A DNA stretch of 64,000 nt from Eledone cirrhosa (lineage: Eukaryota; Mollusca; Cephalopoda; Octopoda; Eledonidae): positions 3,753,336 to 3,817,335 of the forward strand of contig OZ024740.1 of assembly GCA_964016885.1 (NCBI GenBank). Direction: 5' to 3'. The notes beneath the pieces are model-generated. The model saw nothing but the letters and a program-made list of their open reading frames with translations, was not told where the DNA came from and did not search any database. The position numbers and the translations under genes are program-made. Position 1 is the first letter of the stretch. The number at the start of each line of letters is the position of its first letter. This document shows, piece by piece, positions 40,001 to 55,190 of this stretch.

Positions 40001-43000
40001 TTAATATATTTGGGGTTTAACACTGCTAGAATTAATATAGTTGGTGATTAACACTGCTAGAATTAATATATTTGGGGATTAACACTGCTAGAATAAATAT
40101 GTTTGGGGTTTAACACTAGTAGAATAAATATATTTGGGGATAACACTGCTAGAATTAATATATTTGAGCATTAACACTGCTAGAATTAATATATTTGGGG
40201 ATTAACACTGCTAGAATTAATATATTTCGGCATTAACACTGCTAGAATCAATATATTTAGGGTTTATCACTACTAGAATTAATATATTTTGTGTTTAACA
40301 CTGCTAGAATTAATATATTTGGGGTTTAACACTGCTAGAATTAACATATTTGGGGTTTAACACTGCTATAATTAAAATATTTAGGGTTTAACGCTGCTAG
40401 AATTAACATATTTGGGGATTAACACTGTTAGAATTAATATATTTTTGGGATTAACACTGCTAGAATTAATATATTTGAGGATTAACACTGCTAGAATTAA
40501 TATATTTGGGGATTAACACTGCTAGAATTAATATATTTGGGGTTTAACACTGCTAGAATTAACATATTTGGGGATTAACACTTTTAGAATTAATATATTT
40601 GGGGATTAACACTGCTAGAATTAATATATTTGTGGATTAATACTGCTAGAATTAATATATTTGGGGATTAACACTGCTAGAATTAATATATTTGGCATTT
40701 AACACTGCTAGAATTAATATATTTGGGGATTAACACTGCTAGAATTAACATATTTGGGGATTAACACTGCTAGTATTAATATATTTGGGGATTAACACTG
40801 CTAGAATTAATATATTTGGTGTGTAACACTGGTAGAATTAATATATTTGGGGATTGACACTGCTAGAATTAACATATTTGGGGTTTAACACTGCTAGAAT
40901 TAATATATTTGGGGATTAACACTGCTAGAATTAATACATTTTGGGGATTAACACTGCTAGAATTAATATGTTTGGGGTTTAACACTACTAGAATTAATAT
41001 ATTTGGGGATAACACTGCTAGAATTAATATATTTGGGCATTAACACTGCTAGAATTAATATATTTGGGGATTAACCCTGCTAGAATTAATATATTTGCGG
41101 ATTAACAGTGCTATAATAAAAATATTTAGGGTTTAACACTGCTAGAATCAATATATTTAGGGTTTATCACTACTAGAATTAATATATTTTGGGTTTAACA
41201 CTGCTAGAATTAATATATCTGGGGTTTAACACTGCTATAATTAAAATATTTAGGGTTTAACACTGCTAGAATTAACATATTTGGGGATTAACACTGTTAG
41301 AATTAATATATTTGGGGATTAACACTGCTAGAATTAATATATTTGAGGATTAACACTGCTAGAATTAATATATTTGGGGATTAACACTGCTAGAATTAAT
41401 ATATTTGGGGTTTAACACTGCTAGAATTAATATATTTGGGGATTAACACTGCTATAATTAAAATATTTAGGGTTTAACACTGCTAGAATTGATATCTTTG
41501 GGGTGGAACACTGCTAAAGTTAATATATTTGGGGTTTAACACTGCTAGAATTAACATATTTGGGGATTAATACTGTGTAGAATTAATATATTTGGGGATA
41601 AACACTGCTAGAGTTAATATATTTGGGGTTTAACACTGCTAGAATTAACATATCTGGGGATTAACACTTTTAGAATTAATATATTTGGGGATTAACACTG
41701 CTAGAATTAATATATTTGGGGACTAATACTGCTAGAATTAATATATTTGGGGATTAACACTGCTAGAATTAATATATTTGGGATTTAACACTGCTAGAAT
41801 TAATATATTTGGGGATTAACACTGCTAGAATTAACATATTTGGGGATTAACACTGCTAGAATTAATATATTTGGGGATTAACACTGCTAGAATTAATATA
41901 TTTGGTGTGTAACACTGATGGAATTAATATATTTGGGGATTAACACTGCTAGAATTAATATATTTGGGGTTTAACATTGCTAGAATTAATATATTTGGGG
42001 TTTAACACTGCTAGAATTAATATATTTGGGGTTTAACACTGCTAGAATTAATATATTAGGGCATTAACACTGCTAGAATTAATATATTTAGGGATTAACA
42101 CTTCTAGAATTAATATATTTGGAGTTTAACACTGCTAGAATTAATATATTTGGGGATTAACACTGCTAGAATTAACATATTTGGGGATTAACACTGCTAG
42201 AATTAATATATTTGGGGATTAACACTGCTAGAATTAATATATTTGGTGTGTAACACTGCTAGAATTAATATATTTGCGGATTAACACTGCTAGAATTAAC
42301 ATATTTGGGGATTAACACTGCTAGAATTAATATATTTGGGGACTAACACTGCTAGAATTAATATATTTAGGGTTTATCACTGCTAGAATTAATATATTTG
42401 AGGATTAACACAGCTAGAATTAATATATTTGGGGTTAACACTGCTAGAATTAATATATTTGGGGATTAACACTGCTAGAATTAATATATTTGGGGATTAA
42501 CACTGCTAGAATTAATATATTTGGGGATTAACACTGCCGGAATTAATATATTTGGGGATTAACACTGCTATAATTAACATATTTGGGGATTAACACTGCT
42601 AGAATTAATATATTTGGGAATTAACACTGCTAGTATTAATATATTTAGGGTTTAACACTGCTAGAATTAATATATTTGGGGATTAACACTGCTAGAATTA
42701 ATGTATTTGGGGTTTAACACTGCTATAATTAAAATATTTAGGGTTTAACACTGCTAGAATTAATATATTTGGGGTTTAACACTGCTAGAATTAATATATT
42801 TGGGGATTAACACTGCTAGAATAAATATATTTGTGGTTTAACACTGCTAGAATTCATATATTTGGGGTTTAACACTGCTAGAATTCATATATTTGGGGAT
42901 TAACACTGCTAGTATTAATATATTTGTGGATTAACACTGCTAGAATTAATATATTTGGGGATTAACACAGCTAGAAGTAATATATATGTGGTTTAACACT

Positions 43001-44522
43001 GCTAGAATTAATATATTTGGGGATTAACACTGCTGGAATTAACATATTTGGGGATTAACACTGCTAGATTTAACATATTTGGGGATTAACACTGCTAGAA
43101 TTAATATATTTGGGGATTAACACTGCTAGTATTAATATATTTAGGGTTTAACACTGCTAGAATTAATATATTTGGGGATTAACACTGCTAGAATTAATAT
43201 ATTTAGGGTTTATCACTGCTAGAATTAATATATTTTGGGTTAACACTGCTAGAATTAATATATTTGGGGATTAACACTGCTAGAATTAATATATTTGGGG
43301 ATTAACACTGCTGGAATTAATATATTTGGGGATTAACACTGCTAGAATTAATATATTTGGGGTTTAACACTGCTAGAATTAATATATTTGGGGATTAACA
43401 CTGCTAGAATTAATATAATTGTGGTTTAACACTGCTAGAATTCATATATTTGGTGTTTAACACTGCTAGAATTCATATATTTGGGGATTAACACTGCTAG
43501 AATTAATATATTTGTGGATTAACACTGCTAGAATAAATATATTTGGGGATTAACACTGCTAGAATTAATATATTTGTGGTTTAACACTGCTAGAATTAAT
43601 ATATTTGGGGTTTAACACAGCTAGAAATAATATATCTGGGGATTAACGCTGCTAGAATTAATATATTTGGGGTTTAACACTGCTAGAATTAATATATTTG
43701 GGGTTTACCACTGCTAGAATTAATATATTTGGGGATTAACACTGCTAGAATTAATATATTTGGGGATTAACACTGCTAGAATTAATATATTTGGGGATTA
43801 ACACTGCTAGAATTAATATATTTAGGGTTTAACACTGCTAGAATTAATATATTTGGAGTTTAACTCTGCTAGAATTAAAATATTTGGGTTTAACACTGTT
43901 AGAATTAATATATTTGGGGATTAACACTGCTAGAATTAATATATTTGGGGTTTAACACTGCTAGAATTAATATATTTGGGGATTAACACTGCTAGAATTA
44001 ATATATTTGGGGTTTAACACAGCTAGAATTAATATATATGGGGATTAACACTGCTAGAATTAATATATTTGGGGTTTAACACTGCTAGAATTAATATATT
44101 TGGGGATTAACACTGCTAGAATTAATATATTTGGGGTTTAACATTGCTCGAATTAATATATTTCGGGTTTAACACTGCTAGAATTAATATATTTGGGGAT
44201 TAACACTGCTAGAATTAATATATTTGGGGATTAACACTGCTAGAATAAATATGTTTGGGGTTTAACACTACTAGAATAAATATATTTGGGGATGACACTG
44301 CTAGAATTAATATATTTGTGGATTAACACTGCTAGAATTAATATATTTGCGGATTAACACTGCTAGAATCAATATATTTAGGGTTTATCACTACTAGAAT
44401 TAATATATTTTGTGTTTAACACTGCTAGAATTAATATATTTGGGGTTAAACACTGCTATAATTAAAATATTTAGGGTTTAACGCTGCTAGAATTAACATA
44501 TTTGGGGATTAACACTGTTAGA
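36651..44522 (+). repeat. Higher-order unit theta1, 7,872 bp
   Basis: The unit repeats directly at 44,523-52,270. 7872 is 254 x 31 minus 2. It is a composite: its left part repeats iota, 41,940-43,194 repeats the end of eta2 and the transition segment, and it has its own parts with the 35-bp unit (39,807-39,841), CACTAGTAG near 40,119 and ATATATATGGGG near 39,971. Aligned markers include GTTATAATT at 37,510/45,382, AACTGATAT at 38,291/46,163 and GATGACACTG at 44,291/52,039. Confidence 0.92.
39807..39841 (+). repeat. 35-bp monomer with a four-base gain (theta1)
   Basis: The unit reads GGAGTTAGTTTAACTCTG where related units read GGAGTTTAACTCTG, a gain of four bases that looks like a small local duplication of GTT(A/T). 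It is the longest monomer I noticed and marks copies of the theta unit. Confidence 0.9.
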
Positions 44523-47500
44523 ATTAATATATTTGGGGATTAACACTGCTAGAATTAATATATTTGGGATTTAACACTGCTAGAATTAATATATTTGGGG
44601 ATTAACACTGCTAGAATTAACATATTTGGGGATTAACACTGCTAGAATTAATATATTTGGGGATTAACACTGCTAGAATTAATATATTTGGTGTGTAACA
44701 CTGCTAGAATTAATATATTTGGAGTTTAACTCTGCTAGAATTAAAATATTTGGGTTTAACACTGTTAGAATTAATATATTTGGGGATTAACACTGCTAGA
44801 ATTAATATATTTGTGGTTTAACACTGCTAGAATTAATATATTTGGGGATTAACACTGCTAGAATTAATATATTTGGGGTTTAACACAGCTAGAATTAATA
44901 TATATGGGGATTAACACTGCTAGAATTAATATATTTGGGGTTTAACACTGCTAGAATTAATATATTTGGGGATTAACACTGCTAGAATTAATATATTTGG
45001 GGTTTAACATTGCTCGAATTAATATATTTCGGGTTTAACACTGCTAGAATTAATATATTTGGGGATTAACACTGCTAGAATTAATATATTTGGGGATTAA
45101 CACTGCTAGAATAAATATGTTTGGGGTTTAACACTACTAGAATAAATATATTTGGGGATAACACTGCTAGAATTAATATATTTGGGGATTAACACTGCTA
45201 GAATTAATATATTTGCGGATTAACACTGCTAGAATCAATATATTTAGGGTTTATCACTACTAGAATTAATATATTTTGTGTTTAACACTGCTAGAATTAA
45301 TATATTTGGGGTTTAACACTGCTATAATTAAAATATTTAGGGTTTAACGCTGCTAGAATTAACATATTTGGGGATTAACACTGTTATAATTAATATATTT
45401 TTGGGATTAACACTGCTAGAATTAATATATTTGAGGATTAACACTGCTAGAATTAATATATTTGGGGTTTAACACTGTTAGAATTAACATATTTGGGGAA
45501 TAACACTTTTAGAATTAATATATTTGGGGATTAACACTGCTAGAATTAATATATTTGGGGATTAATACTGCTAGAATTAATATATTTGGGGATTAACACT
45601 GCTAGAATTAATATATTTGGGATTTAACACTGCTAGAATTAATATATTAGGGGATTAACACTGCTAGAATTAACATATTTGGGGATTAACACTGCTAGAA
45701 TTAATATATTTGGGGATTAACACTGCTAGAATTAATATATATGGTGTGTAACACTGGTAGAATTAATATATTTTGGGTTTAACACTGCTAGAATTAATAT
45801 ATTTGGGGATTAACACTGCTAGAATTAATATATTTGGGGATTAACCCTGCTAGAATTAATATGTTTGGGGTTTAACACTACTAGAATTAATATATTTGGG
45901 GATAACACTGCTAGAATTAATATATTTGGGCATTAACACTGCTAGAATTAATATATTTGGGGTTTAACACTGCTAGAATTAATATATTTAAGGATTAACA
46001 GTGCTATAATAAAAATATTTAGGGTTTAACACTGCTAGAATCAATATATTTAGGGTTTATCACTACTAGAATTAATATATTTGGGGATTAACACTGCTAG
46101 AATTAATATATCTGGGGTTTAGCACTGCTATAATTAAAATATTTAGGGTTTAACACTGCTAGAACTGATATATTTGGGGTTGAACACTGCTAGAATTAAC
46201 ATATCTGGGGATTAACACTTTTAGAATTAATATATTTGGGGATTAACACTGCTAGAATTAATATATTTGGGGATTAATACTGCTAGAATTAATATATTTG
46301 GGGATTAACACTGCTAGAATTAATATATTTGGTGTGTAACACTGCTAGAATTAATATATTTGCGGATTAACACTGCTAGAATTAACATATTTGGGGATTA
46401 ACACTGCTAGAATTAATATATTTGGGGATTAACACTGCTAGAATTAATATATTTGGTGTGTAACATTGCTAGAATTAATATATTTGCGGATTAACACTGC
46501 TAGAATTAATATATTTAGGGTTTAACATTGCTAGAATTAATATATTTGGGGTTTAACACTGCTAGAATTAACATATTTGGGGTTTAACACTGCTAGAATT
46601 AATATATTAGGGCATTAACACTGCTAGAATTAATATAGTTAGGGATTAACACTTCTAGAATTATTATATTTGGAGTTTAACACTGCTAGAATTAATATAT
46701 TTGGGGATTAACACTGCTAGAATTAATATATTTGGGGATTAACACTGCTAGAATTAATATATTTGGGGATTAACATTACTAGAACTAATATATTTGGGGA
46801 TAACACTGCTAGAATTAATATATTTCGGCATTAAACACTCCTAGAATTAATATATTTGGGGATCAACACTGCTAGAATTAATATATCTGGGGACTAACAC
46901 TGCTAGAATTAATATATTTAGGGTTTATCACTGCTAGAATTAATATATTTGAGGATTAACACAGCTAGAATTAATGTATTTGGGGTTAACACTGCTAGAA
47001 TTAATATATTTGGGGATTAACACTGCTAGAATTAATATATTTGGGGATTAACACTGCTAGAATTAATATATTTGGGGATTAACACTCCTGGAATTAATAT
47101 ATTTGGGGATTAACACTGCTATAATTAACATATTTGGGGATTAACACTGCTAGAATTAATATATTTGGGGATTAACACTGCTAGTATTAATATATTTAGG
47201 ATTTAACACTGCTAGAATTAATATATTTGGGGATTAACACTGCTAGAATTAATGTATTTGGGGTTAACACTGCTAGAATTAATATATTTGGGGATTAACA
47301 CTGCTAGAATTAATATATTTGGGGATTAACACTGCTAGAATTAATATATTTGGGGATTAACACTGCTGGAATTAATATATTTGGGGATTAACACTGCTAG
47401 AATTAACATATTTGGGGATTAACACTGCTAGAATTAATATATTTGGGGATTAACACTGCTAGTATTAATATATTTAGGGTTTAACACTGCTAGAATTAAT

Positions 47501-50500
47501 ATATTTGGGGATTAACACTGCTAGAATTAATGTATTTGGGGTTTAACACTGCTAGAATTAATATATATGGGGATTAACACTGCTAGAATTAATATATTTG
47601 GGGATTAACACTGCTAGAATTAATATATTTCGGGATTAACACTGCTAGAATTAATATATTTAGGGTTTAACACTGCTAGAATTAATATATTTGGAGTTAG
47701 TTTAACTCTGCTAGAATTAATATATTTGGGTTTAACACTGTTAGAATTAATATATTTGGGGATTAACACTGCTAGAATTAATATATTTGTGGTTTAACAC
47801 TGCTAGAATTAATATATTTGGGGTTTAACACAGCTAGAATTAATATATATATGGGGATTAACACTGCTAGAATTAATATATTTGGGGTTTAACACTGCTA
47901 GAATTAATATAGTTGGTGATTAACACTGCTAGAATTAATATATTTGGGGATTAACACTGCTAGAATAAATATGTTTGGGGTTTAACACTAGTAGAATAAA
48001 TATATTTGGGGATAACACTGCTAGAATTAATATATTTGAGCATTAACACTGCTAGAATTAATATATTTGGGGATTAACACTGCTAGAATTAATATATTTC
48101 GGCATTAACACTGCTAGAATCAATATATTTAGGGTTTATCACTACTAGAATTAATATATTTTGTGTTTAACACTGCTAGAATTAATATATTTGGGGTTTA
48201 ACACTGCTAGAATTAACATATTTGGGGTTTAACACTGCTATAATTAAAATATTTAGGGTTTAACGCTGCTAGAATTAACATATTTGGGGATTAACACTGT
48301 TAGAATTAATATATTTTTGGGATTAACACTGCTAGAATTAATATATTTGAGGATTAACACTGCTAGAATTAATATATTTGGGGATTAACACTGCTAGAAT
48401 TAATATATTTGGGGTTTAACACTGCTAGAATTAACATATTTGGGGATTAACACTTTTAGAATTAATATATTTGGGGATTAACACTGCTAGAATTAATATA
48501 TTTGTGGATTAATACTGCTAGAATTAATATATTTGGGGATTAACACTGCTAGAATTAATATATTTGGCATTTAACACTGCTAGAATTAATATATTTGGGG
48601 ATTAACACTGCTAGAATTAACATATTTGGGGATTAACACTGCTAGTATTAATATATTTGGGGATTAACACTGCTAGAATTAATATATTTGGTGTGTAACA
48701 CTGGTAGAATTAATATATTTGGGGATTGACACTGCTAGAATTAACATATTTGGGGTTTAACACTGCTAGAATTAATATATTTGGGGATTAACACTGCTAG
48801 AATTAATACATTTTGGGGATTAACACTGCTAGAATTAATATGTTTGGGGTTTAACACTACTAGAATTAATATATTTGGGGATAACACTGCTAGAATTAAT
48901 ATATTTGGGCATTAACACTGCTAGAATTAATATATTTGGGGATTAACCCTGCTAGAATTAATATATTTGCGGATTAACAGTGCTATAATAAAAATATTTA
49001 GGGTTTAACACTGCTAGAATCAATATATTTAGGGTTTATCACTACTAGAATTAATATATTTTGGGTTTAACACTGCTAGAATTAATATATCTGGGGTTTA
49101 ACACTGCTATAATTAAAATATTTAGGGTTTAACACTGCTAGAATTAACATATTTGGGGATTAACACTGTTAGAATTAATATATTTGGGGATTAACACTGC
49201 TAGAATTAATATATTTGAGGATTAACACTGCTAGAATTGATATATTTGGGGTGGAACACTGCTAAAGTTAATATATTTGGGGTTTAACACTGCTAGAATT
49301 AACATATTTGGGGATTAATACTGTGTAGAATTAATATATTTGGGGATAAACACTGCTAGAGTTAATATATTTGGGGTTTAACACTGCTAGAATTAACATA
49401 TCTGGGGATTAACACTTTTAGAATTAATATATTTGGGGATTAACACTGCTAGAATTAATATATTTGGGGACTAATACTGCTAGAATTAATATATTTGGGG
49501 ATTAACACTGCTAGAATTAATATATTTGGGATTTAACACTGCTAGAATTAATATATTTGGGGATTAACACTGCTAGAATTAACATATTTGGGGATTAACA
49601 CTGCTAGAATTAATATATTTGGGGATTAACACTGCTAGAATTAATATATTTGGTGTGTAACACTGATGGAATTAATATATTTGGGGATTAACACTGCTAG
49701 AATTAATATATTTGGGGTTTAACATTGCTAGAATTAATATATTTGGGGTTTAACACTGCTAGAATTAATATATTTGGGGTTTAACACTGCTAGAATTAAT
49801 ATATTAGGGCATTAACACTGCTAGAATTAATATATTTAGGGATTAACACTTCTAGAATTAATATATTTGGAGTTTAACACTGCTAGAATTAATATATTTG
49901 GGGATTAACACTGCTAGAATTAACATATTTGGGGATTAACACTGCTAGAATTAATATATTTGGGGATTAACACTGCTAGAATTAATATATTTGGTGTGTA
50001 ACACTGCTAGAATTAATATATTTGCGGATTAACACTGCTAGAATTAACATATTTGGGGATTAACACTGCTAGAATTAATATATTTGGGGACTAACACTGC
50101 TAGAATTAATATATTTAGGGTTTATCACTGCTAGAATTAATATATTTGAGGATTAACACAGCTAGAATTAATATATTTGGGGTTAACACTGCTAGAATTA
50201 ATATATTTGGGGATTAACACTGCTAGAATTAATATATTTGGGGATTAACACTGCTAGAATTAATATATTTGGGGATTAACACTGCCGGAATTAATATATT
50301 TGGGGATTAACACTGCTATAATTAACATATTTGGGGATTAACACTGCTAGAATTAATATATTTGGGAATTAACACTGCTAGTATTAATATATTTAGGGTT
50401 TAACACTGCTAGAATTAATATATTTGGGGATTAACACTGCTATAATTAATGTATTTGGGGTTTAACACTGCTATAATTAAAATATTTAGGGTTTAACACT

Positions 50501-52270
50501 GCTAGAATTAATATATTTGGGGTTTAACACTGCTAGAATTAATATATTTGGGGATTAACACTGCTAGAATAAATATATTTGTGGTTTAACACTGCTAGAA
50601 TTCATATATTTGGGGTTTAACACTGCTAGAATTCATATATTTGGGGATTAACACTGCTAGTATTAATATATTTGTGGATTAACACTGCTAGAATTAATAT
50701 ATTTGGGGATTAACACAGCTAGAAGTAATATATTTGTGGTTTAACACTGCTAGAATTAATATATTTGGGGATTAACACTGCTGGAATTAACATATTTGGG
50801 GATTAACACTGCTAGATTTAACATATTTGGGGATTAACACTGCTAGAATTAATATATTTGGGGATTAACACTGCTAGTATTAATATATTTAGGGTTTAAC
50901 ACTGCTAGAATTAATATATTTGGGGATTAACACTGCTAGAATTAATATATTTAGGGTTTATCACTGCTAGAATTAATATATTTTGGGTTAACACTGCTAG
51001 AATTAATATATTTGGGGATTAACACTGCTAGAATTAATATATTTGGGGATTAACACTGCTGGAATTAATATATTTGGGGATTAACACTGCTAGAATTAAT
51101 ATATTTGGGGTTTAACACTGCTAGAATTAATATATTTGGGGATTAACACTGCTAGAATTAATATAATTGTGGTTTAACACTGCTAGAATTCATATATTTG
51201 GTGTTTAACACTGCTAGAATTCATATATTTGGGGATTAACACTGCTAGAATTAATATATTTGTGGATTAACACTGCTAGAATAAATATATTTGGGGATTA
51301 ACACTGCTAGAATTAATATATTTGTGGTTTAACACTGCTAGAATTAATATATTTGGGGTTTAACACAGCTAGAAATAATATATATGGGGATTAACGCTGC
51401 TAGAATTAATATATTTGGGGTTTAACACTGCTAGAATTAATATATTTGGGGTTTACCACTGCTAGAATTAATATATTTGGGGATTAACACTGCTAGAATT
51501 AATATATTTGGGGATTAACACTGCTAGAATTAATATATTTGGGGATTAACACTGCTAGAATTAATATATTTAGGGTTTAACACTGCTAGAATTAATATAT
51601 TTGGAGTTTAACTCTGCTAGAATTAAAATATTTGGGTTTAACACTGTTAGAATTAATATATTTGGGGATTAACACTGCTAGAATTAATATATTTGGGGTT
51701 TAACACTGCTAGAATTAATATATTTGGGGATTAACACTGCTAGAATTAATATATTTGGGGTTTAACACAGCTAGAATTAATATATATGGGGATTAACACT
51801 GCTAGAATTAATATATTTGGGGTTTAACACTGCTAGAATTAATATATTTGGGGATTAACACTGCTAGAATTAATATATTTGGGGTTTAACATTGCTCGAA
51901 TTAATATATTTCGGGTTTAACACTGCTAGAATTAATATATTTGGGGATTAACACTGCTAGAATTAATATATTTGGGGATTAACACTGCTAGAATAAATAT
52001 GTTTGGGGTTTAACACTACTAGAATAAATATATTTGGGGATGACACTGCTAGAATTAATATATTTGTGGATTAACACTGCTAGAATTAATATATTTGCGG
52101 ATTAACACTGCTAGAATCAATATATTTAGGGTTTATCACTACTAGAATTAATATATTTTGTGTTTAACACTGCTAGAATTAATATATTTGGGGTTAAACA
52201 CTGCTATAATTAAAATATTTAGGGTTTAACGCTGCTAGAATTAACATATTTGGGGATTAACACTGTTAGA
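44523..52270 (+). repeat. Higher-order unit theta2, 7,748 bp
   Basis: This is the second copy of theta1. The offset is 7872 up to about 49,220 and 7748 after that, because four monomers (124 bp, equivalent to about 41,358-41,482) are missing. Substitutions against theta1 were seen near 49,245 (GATATATTTGG against GATATCTTTGG), near 50,443 (CTATAATTAATGT against CTAGAATTAATGT), at 50,732 (ATATTTGTGG against ATATATGTGG) and near 51,380 (ATATATGG against ATATCTGG). Confidence 0.92.
47679..47713 (+). repeat. 35-bp monomer (theta2)
   Basis: This is the identical long unit, exactly 7872 bp after the first. Confidence 0.9.
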
Positions 52271-55190
52271 ATTAATATATTTGGGGATTAACACTGCTAG
52301 AATTAATATATTTGAGGATTAACACTGCTAGAATTAATATATTTGGGGATTAACACTGCTAGAATTAATATATTTGGGGTTTAACACTGCTAGAATTAAT
52401 ATATTTGGGGATTAACACTGCTATAATTAAAATATTTAGGGTTTAACACTGCTAGAATTGATATATTTGGGGTGGAACACTGCTAAAGTTAATATATTTG
52501 GGGTTTAACACTGCTAGAATTAATATATTTGGGGATTAACACTGCTAGAATTAATATATTTGGTGTGTAACACTGATGGAATTAATATATTTGGGGATTA
52601 ACACTGCTAGAATTAATATATTTGGGGTTTAACATTGCTAGAATTAATATATTTGGGGTTTAACACTGCTAGAATTAATATATTTGGGGTTTAACACTGC
52701 TAGAATTAATATATTAGGGCATTAACACTGCTAGAATTAATATATTTAGGGATTAACACTTCTAGAATTAATATATTTGGAGTTTAACACTGCTAGAATT
52801 AATATATTTGGGGATTAACACTGCTAGAATTAACATATTTGGGGATTAACACTGCTAGAATTAATATATTTGGGGATTAACACTGCTAGAATTAATATAT
52901 TTGGTGTGTAACACTGCTAGAATTAATATATTTGCGGATTAACACTGCTAGAATTAACATATTTGGGGATTAACACTGCTAGAATTAATATATTTGGGGA
53001 CTAACACTGCTAGAATTAATATATTTAGGGTTTATCACTGCTAGAATTAATATATTTGAGGATTAACACAGCTAGAATTAATATATTTGGGGTTAACACT
53101 GCTAGAATTAATATATTTGGGGATTAACACTGCTAGAATTAATATATTTGGGGATTAACACTGCTAGAATTAATATATTTGGGGATTAACACTGCCGGAA
53201 TTAATATATTTGGGGATTAACACTGCTATAATTAACATATTTGGGGATTAACACTGCTAGAATTAATATATTTGGGAATTAACACTGCTAGTATTAATAT
53301 ATTTAGGGTTTAACACTGCTAGAATTAATATATTTGGGGATTAACACTGCTAGAATTAATGTATTTGGGGTTTAACACTGCTATAATTAAAATATTTAGG
53401 GTTTAACACTGCTAGAATTAATATATTTGGGGTTTAACACTGCTAGAATTAATATATTTGGGGATTAACACTGCTAGAATAAATATATTTGTGGTTTAAC
53501 ACTGCTAGAATTCATATATTTGGGGTTTAACACTGCTAGAATTCATATATTTGGGGATTAACACTGCTAGTATTAATATATTTGTGGATTAACACTGCTA
53601 GAATTAATATATTTGGGGATTAACACAGCTAGAAGTAATATATTTGTGGTTTAACACTGCTAGAATTAATATATTTGGGGATTAACACTGCTGGAATTAA
53701 CATATTTGGGGATTAACACTGCTAGATTTAACATATTTGGGGATTAACACTGCTAGAATTAATATATTTGGGGATTAACACTGCTAGTATTAATATATTT
53801 AGGGTTTAACACTGCTAGAATTAATATATTTGGGGATTAACACTGCTAGAATTAATATATTTAGGGTTTATCACTGCTAGAATTAATATATTTTGGGTTA
53901 ACACTGCTAGAATTAATATATTTGGGGATTAACACTGCTAGAATTAATATATTTGGGGATTAACACTGCTGGAATTAATATATTTGGGGATTAACACTGC
54001 TAGAATTAATATATTTGGGGTTTAACACTGCTAGAATTAATATATTTGGGGATTAACACTGCTAGAATTAATATAATTGTGGTTTAACACTGCTAGAATT
54101 CATATATTTGGTGTTTAACACTGCTAGAATTCATATATTTGGGGATTAACACTGCTAGAATTAATATATTTGTGGATTAACACTGCTAGAATAAATATAT
54201 TTGGGGATTAACACTGCTAGAATTAATATATTTGTGGTTTAACACTGCTAGAATTAATATATTTGGGGTTTAACACAGCTAGAAATAATATATATGGGGA
54301 TTAACGCTGCTAGAATTAATATATTTGGGGTTTAACACTGCTAGAATTAATATATTTGGGGTTTACCACTGCTAGAATTAATATATTTGGGGATTAACAC
54401 TGCTAGAATTAATATATTTGGGGATTAACACTGCTAGAATTAATATATTTGGGGATTAACACTGCTAGAATTAATATATTTAGGGTTTAACACTGCTAGA
54501 ATTAATATATTTGGAGTTTAACTCTGCTAGAATTAAAATATTTGGGTTTAACACTGTTAGAATTAATATATTTGGGGATTAACACTGCTAGAATTAATAT
54601 ATTTGGGGTTTAACACTGCTAGAATTAATATATTTGGGGATTAACACTGCTAGAATTAATATATTTGGGGTTTAACACAGCTAGAATTAATATATATGGG
54701 GATTAACACTGCTAGAATTAATATATTTGGGGTTTAACACTGCTAGAATTAATATATTTGGGGATTAACACTGCTAGAATTAATATATTTGGGGTTTAAC
54801 ATTGCTCGAATTAATATATTTCGGGTTTAACACTGCTAGAATTAATATATTTGGGGATTAACACTGCTAGAATTAATATATTTGGGGATTAACACTGCTA
54901 GAATAAATATGTTTGGGGTTTAACACTACTAGAATAAATATATTTGGGGATGACACTGCTAGAATTAATATATTTGTGGATTAACACTGCTAGAATTAAT
55001 ATATTTGCGGATTAACACTGCTAGAATCAATATATTTAGGGTTTATCACTACTAGAATTAATATATTTTGTGTTTAACACTGCTAGAATTAATATATTTG
55101 GGGTTAAACACTGCTATAATTAAAATATTTAGGGTTTAACGCTGCTAGAATTAACATATTTGGGGATTAACACTGTTAGAATTAATATAT
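49595..55190 (+). repeat. Kappa: 2.7-kb segment duplicated with a 2,910-bp offset
   Basis: 49,595-52,280 matches 52,505-55,190. Aligned markers are TGATGGAATT near 49,663/52,573, GAAGTAAT at 50,722/53,632, ATTAAAATATTTGGG at 51,620/54,530 and GATGACACTG at 52,039/54,949. 2910 is 94 x 31 minus 4. The second copy shares the theta2 forms at 50,732 and 51,380 but not the CTATAATTAATGT change at 50,443. Confidence 0.9.
52271..52504 (+). repeat. Linker that keeps the four monomers missing from theta2
   Basis: The linker aligns with about 41,290-41,530 of theta1: GAGGATTAAC, three near-consensus units, CTATAATTAAAATATTTAGG, GAATTGATAT, GGGGTGGAACAC and CTAAAGTTAAT. The theta2 position near 49,230 jumps straight from GAGGATT to GAATTGATAT. 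The linker therefore derives from a copy without the deletion. Confidence 0.85.

Noticed and set aside
32052..52270. Treating the near-identical duplications as certain assembly artefacts
   Set aside because: Theta1 and theta2 differ by substitutions and a four-monomer deletion, which argues for real copies. Iota1 and iota2 showed no difference by eye, so an artefact remains possible there and is flagged as a finding.
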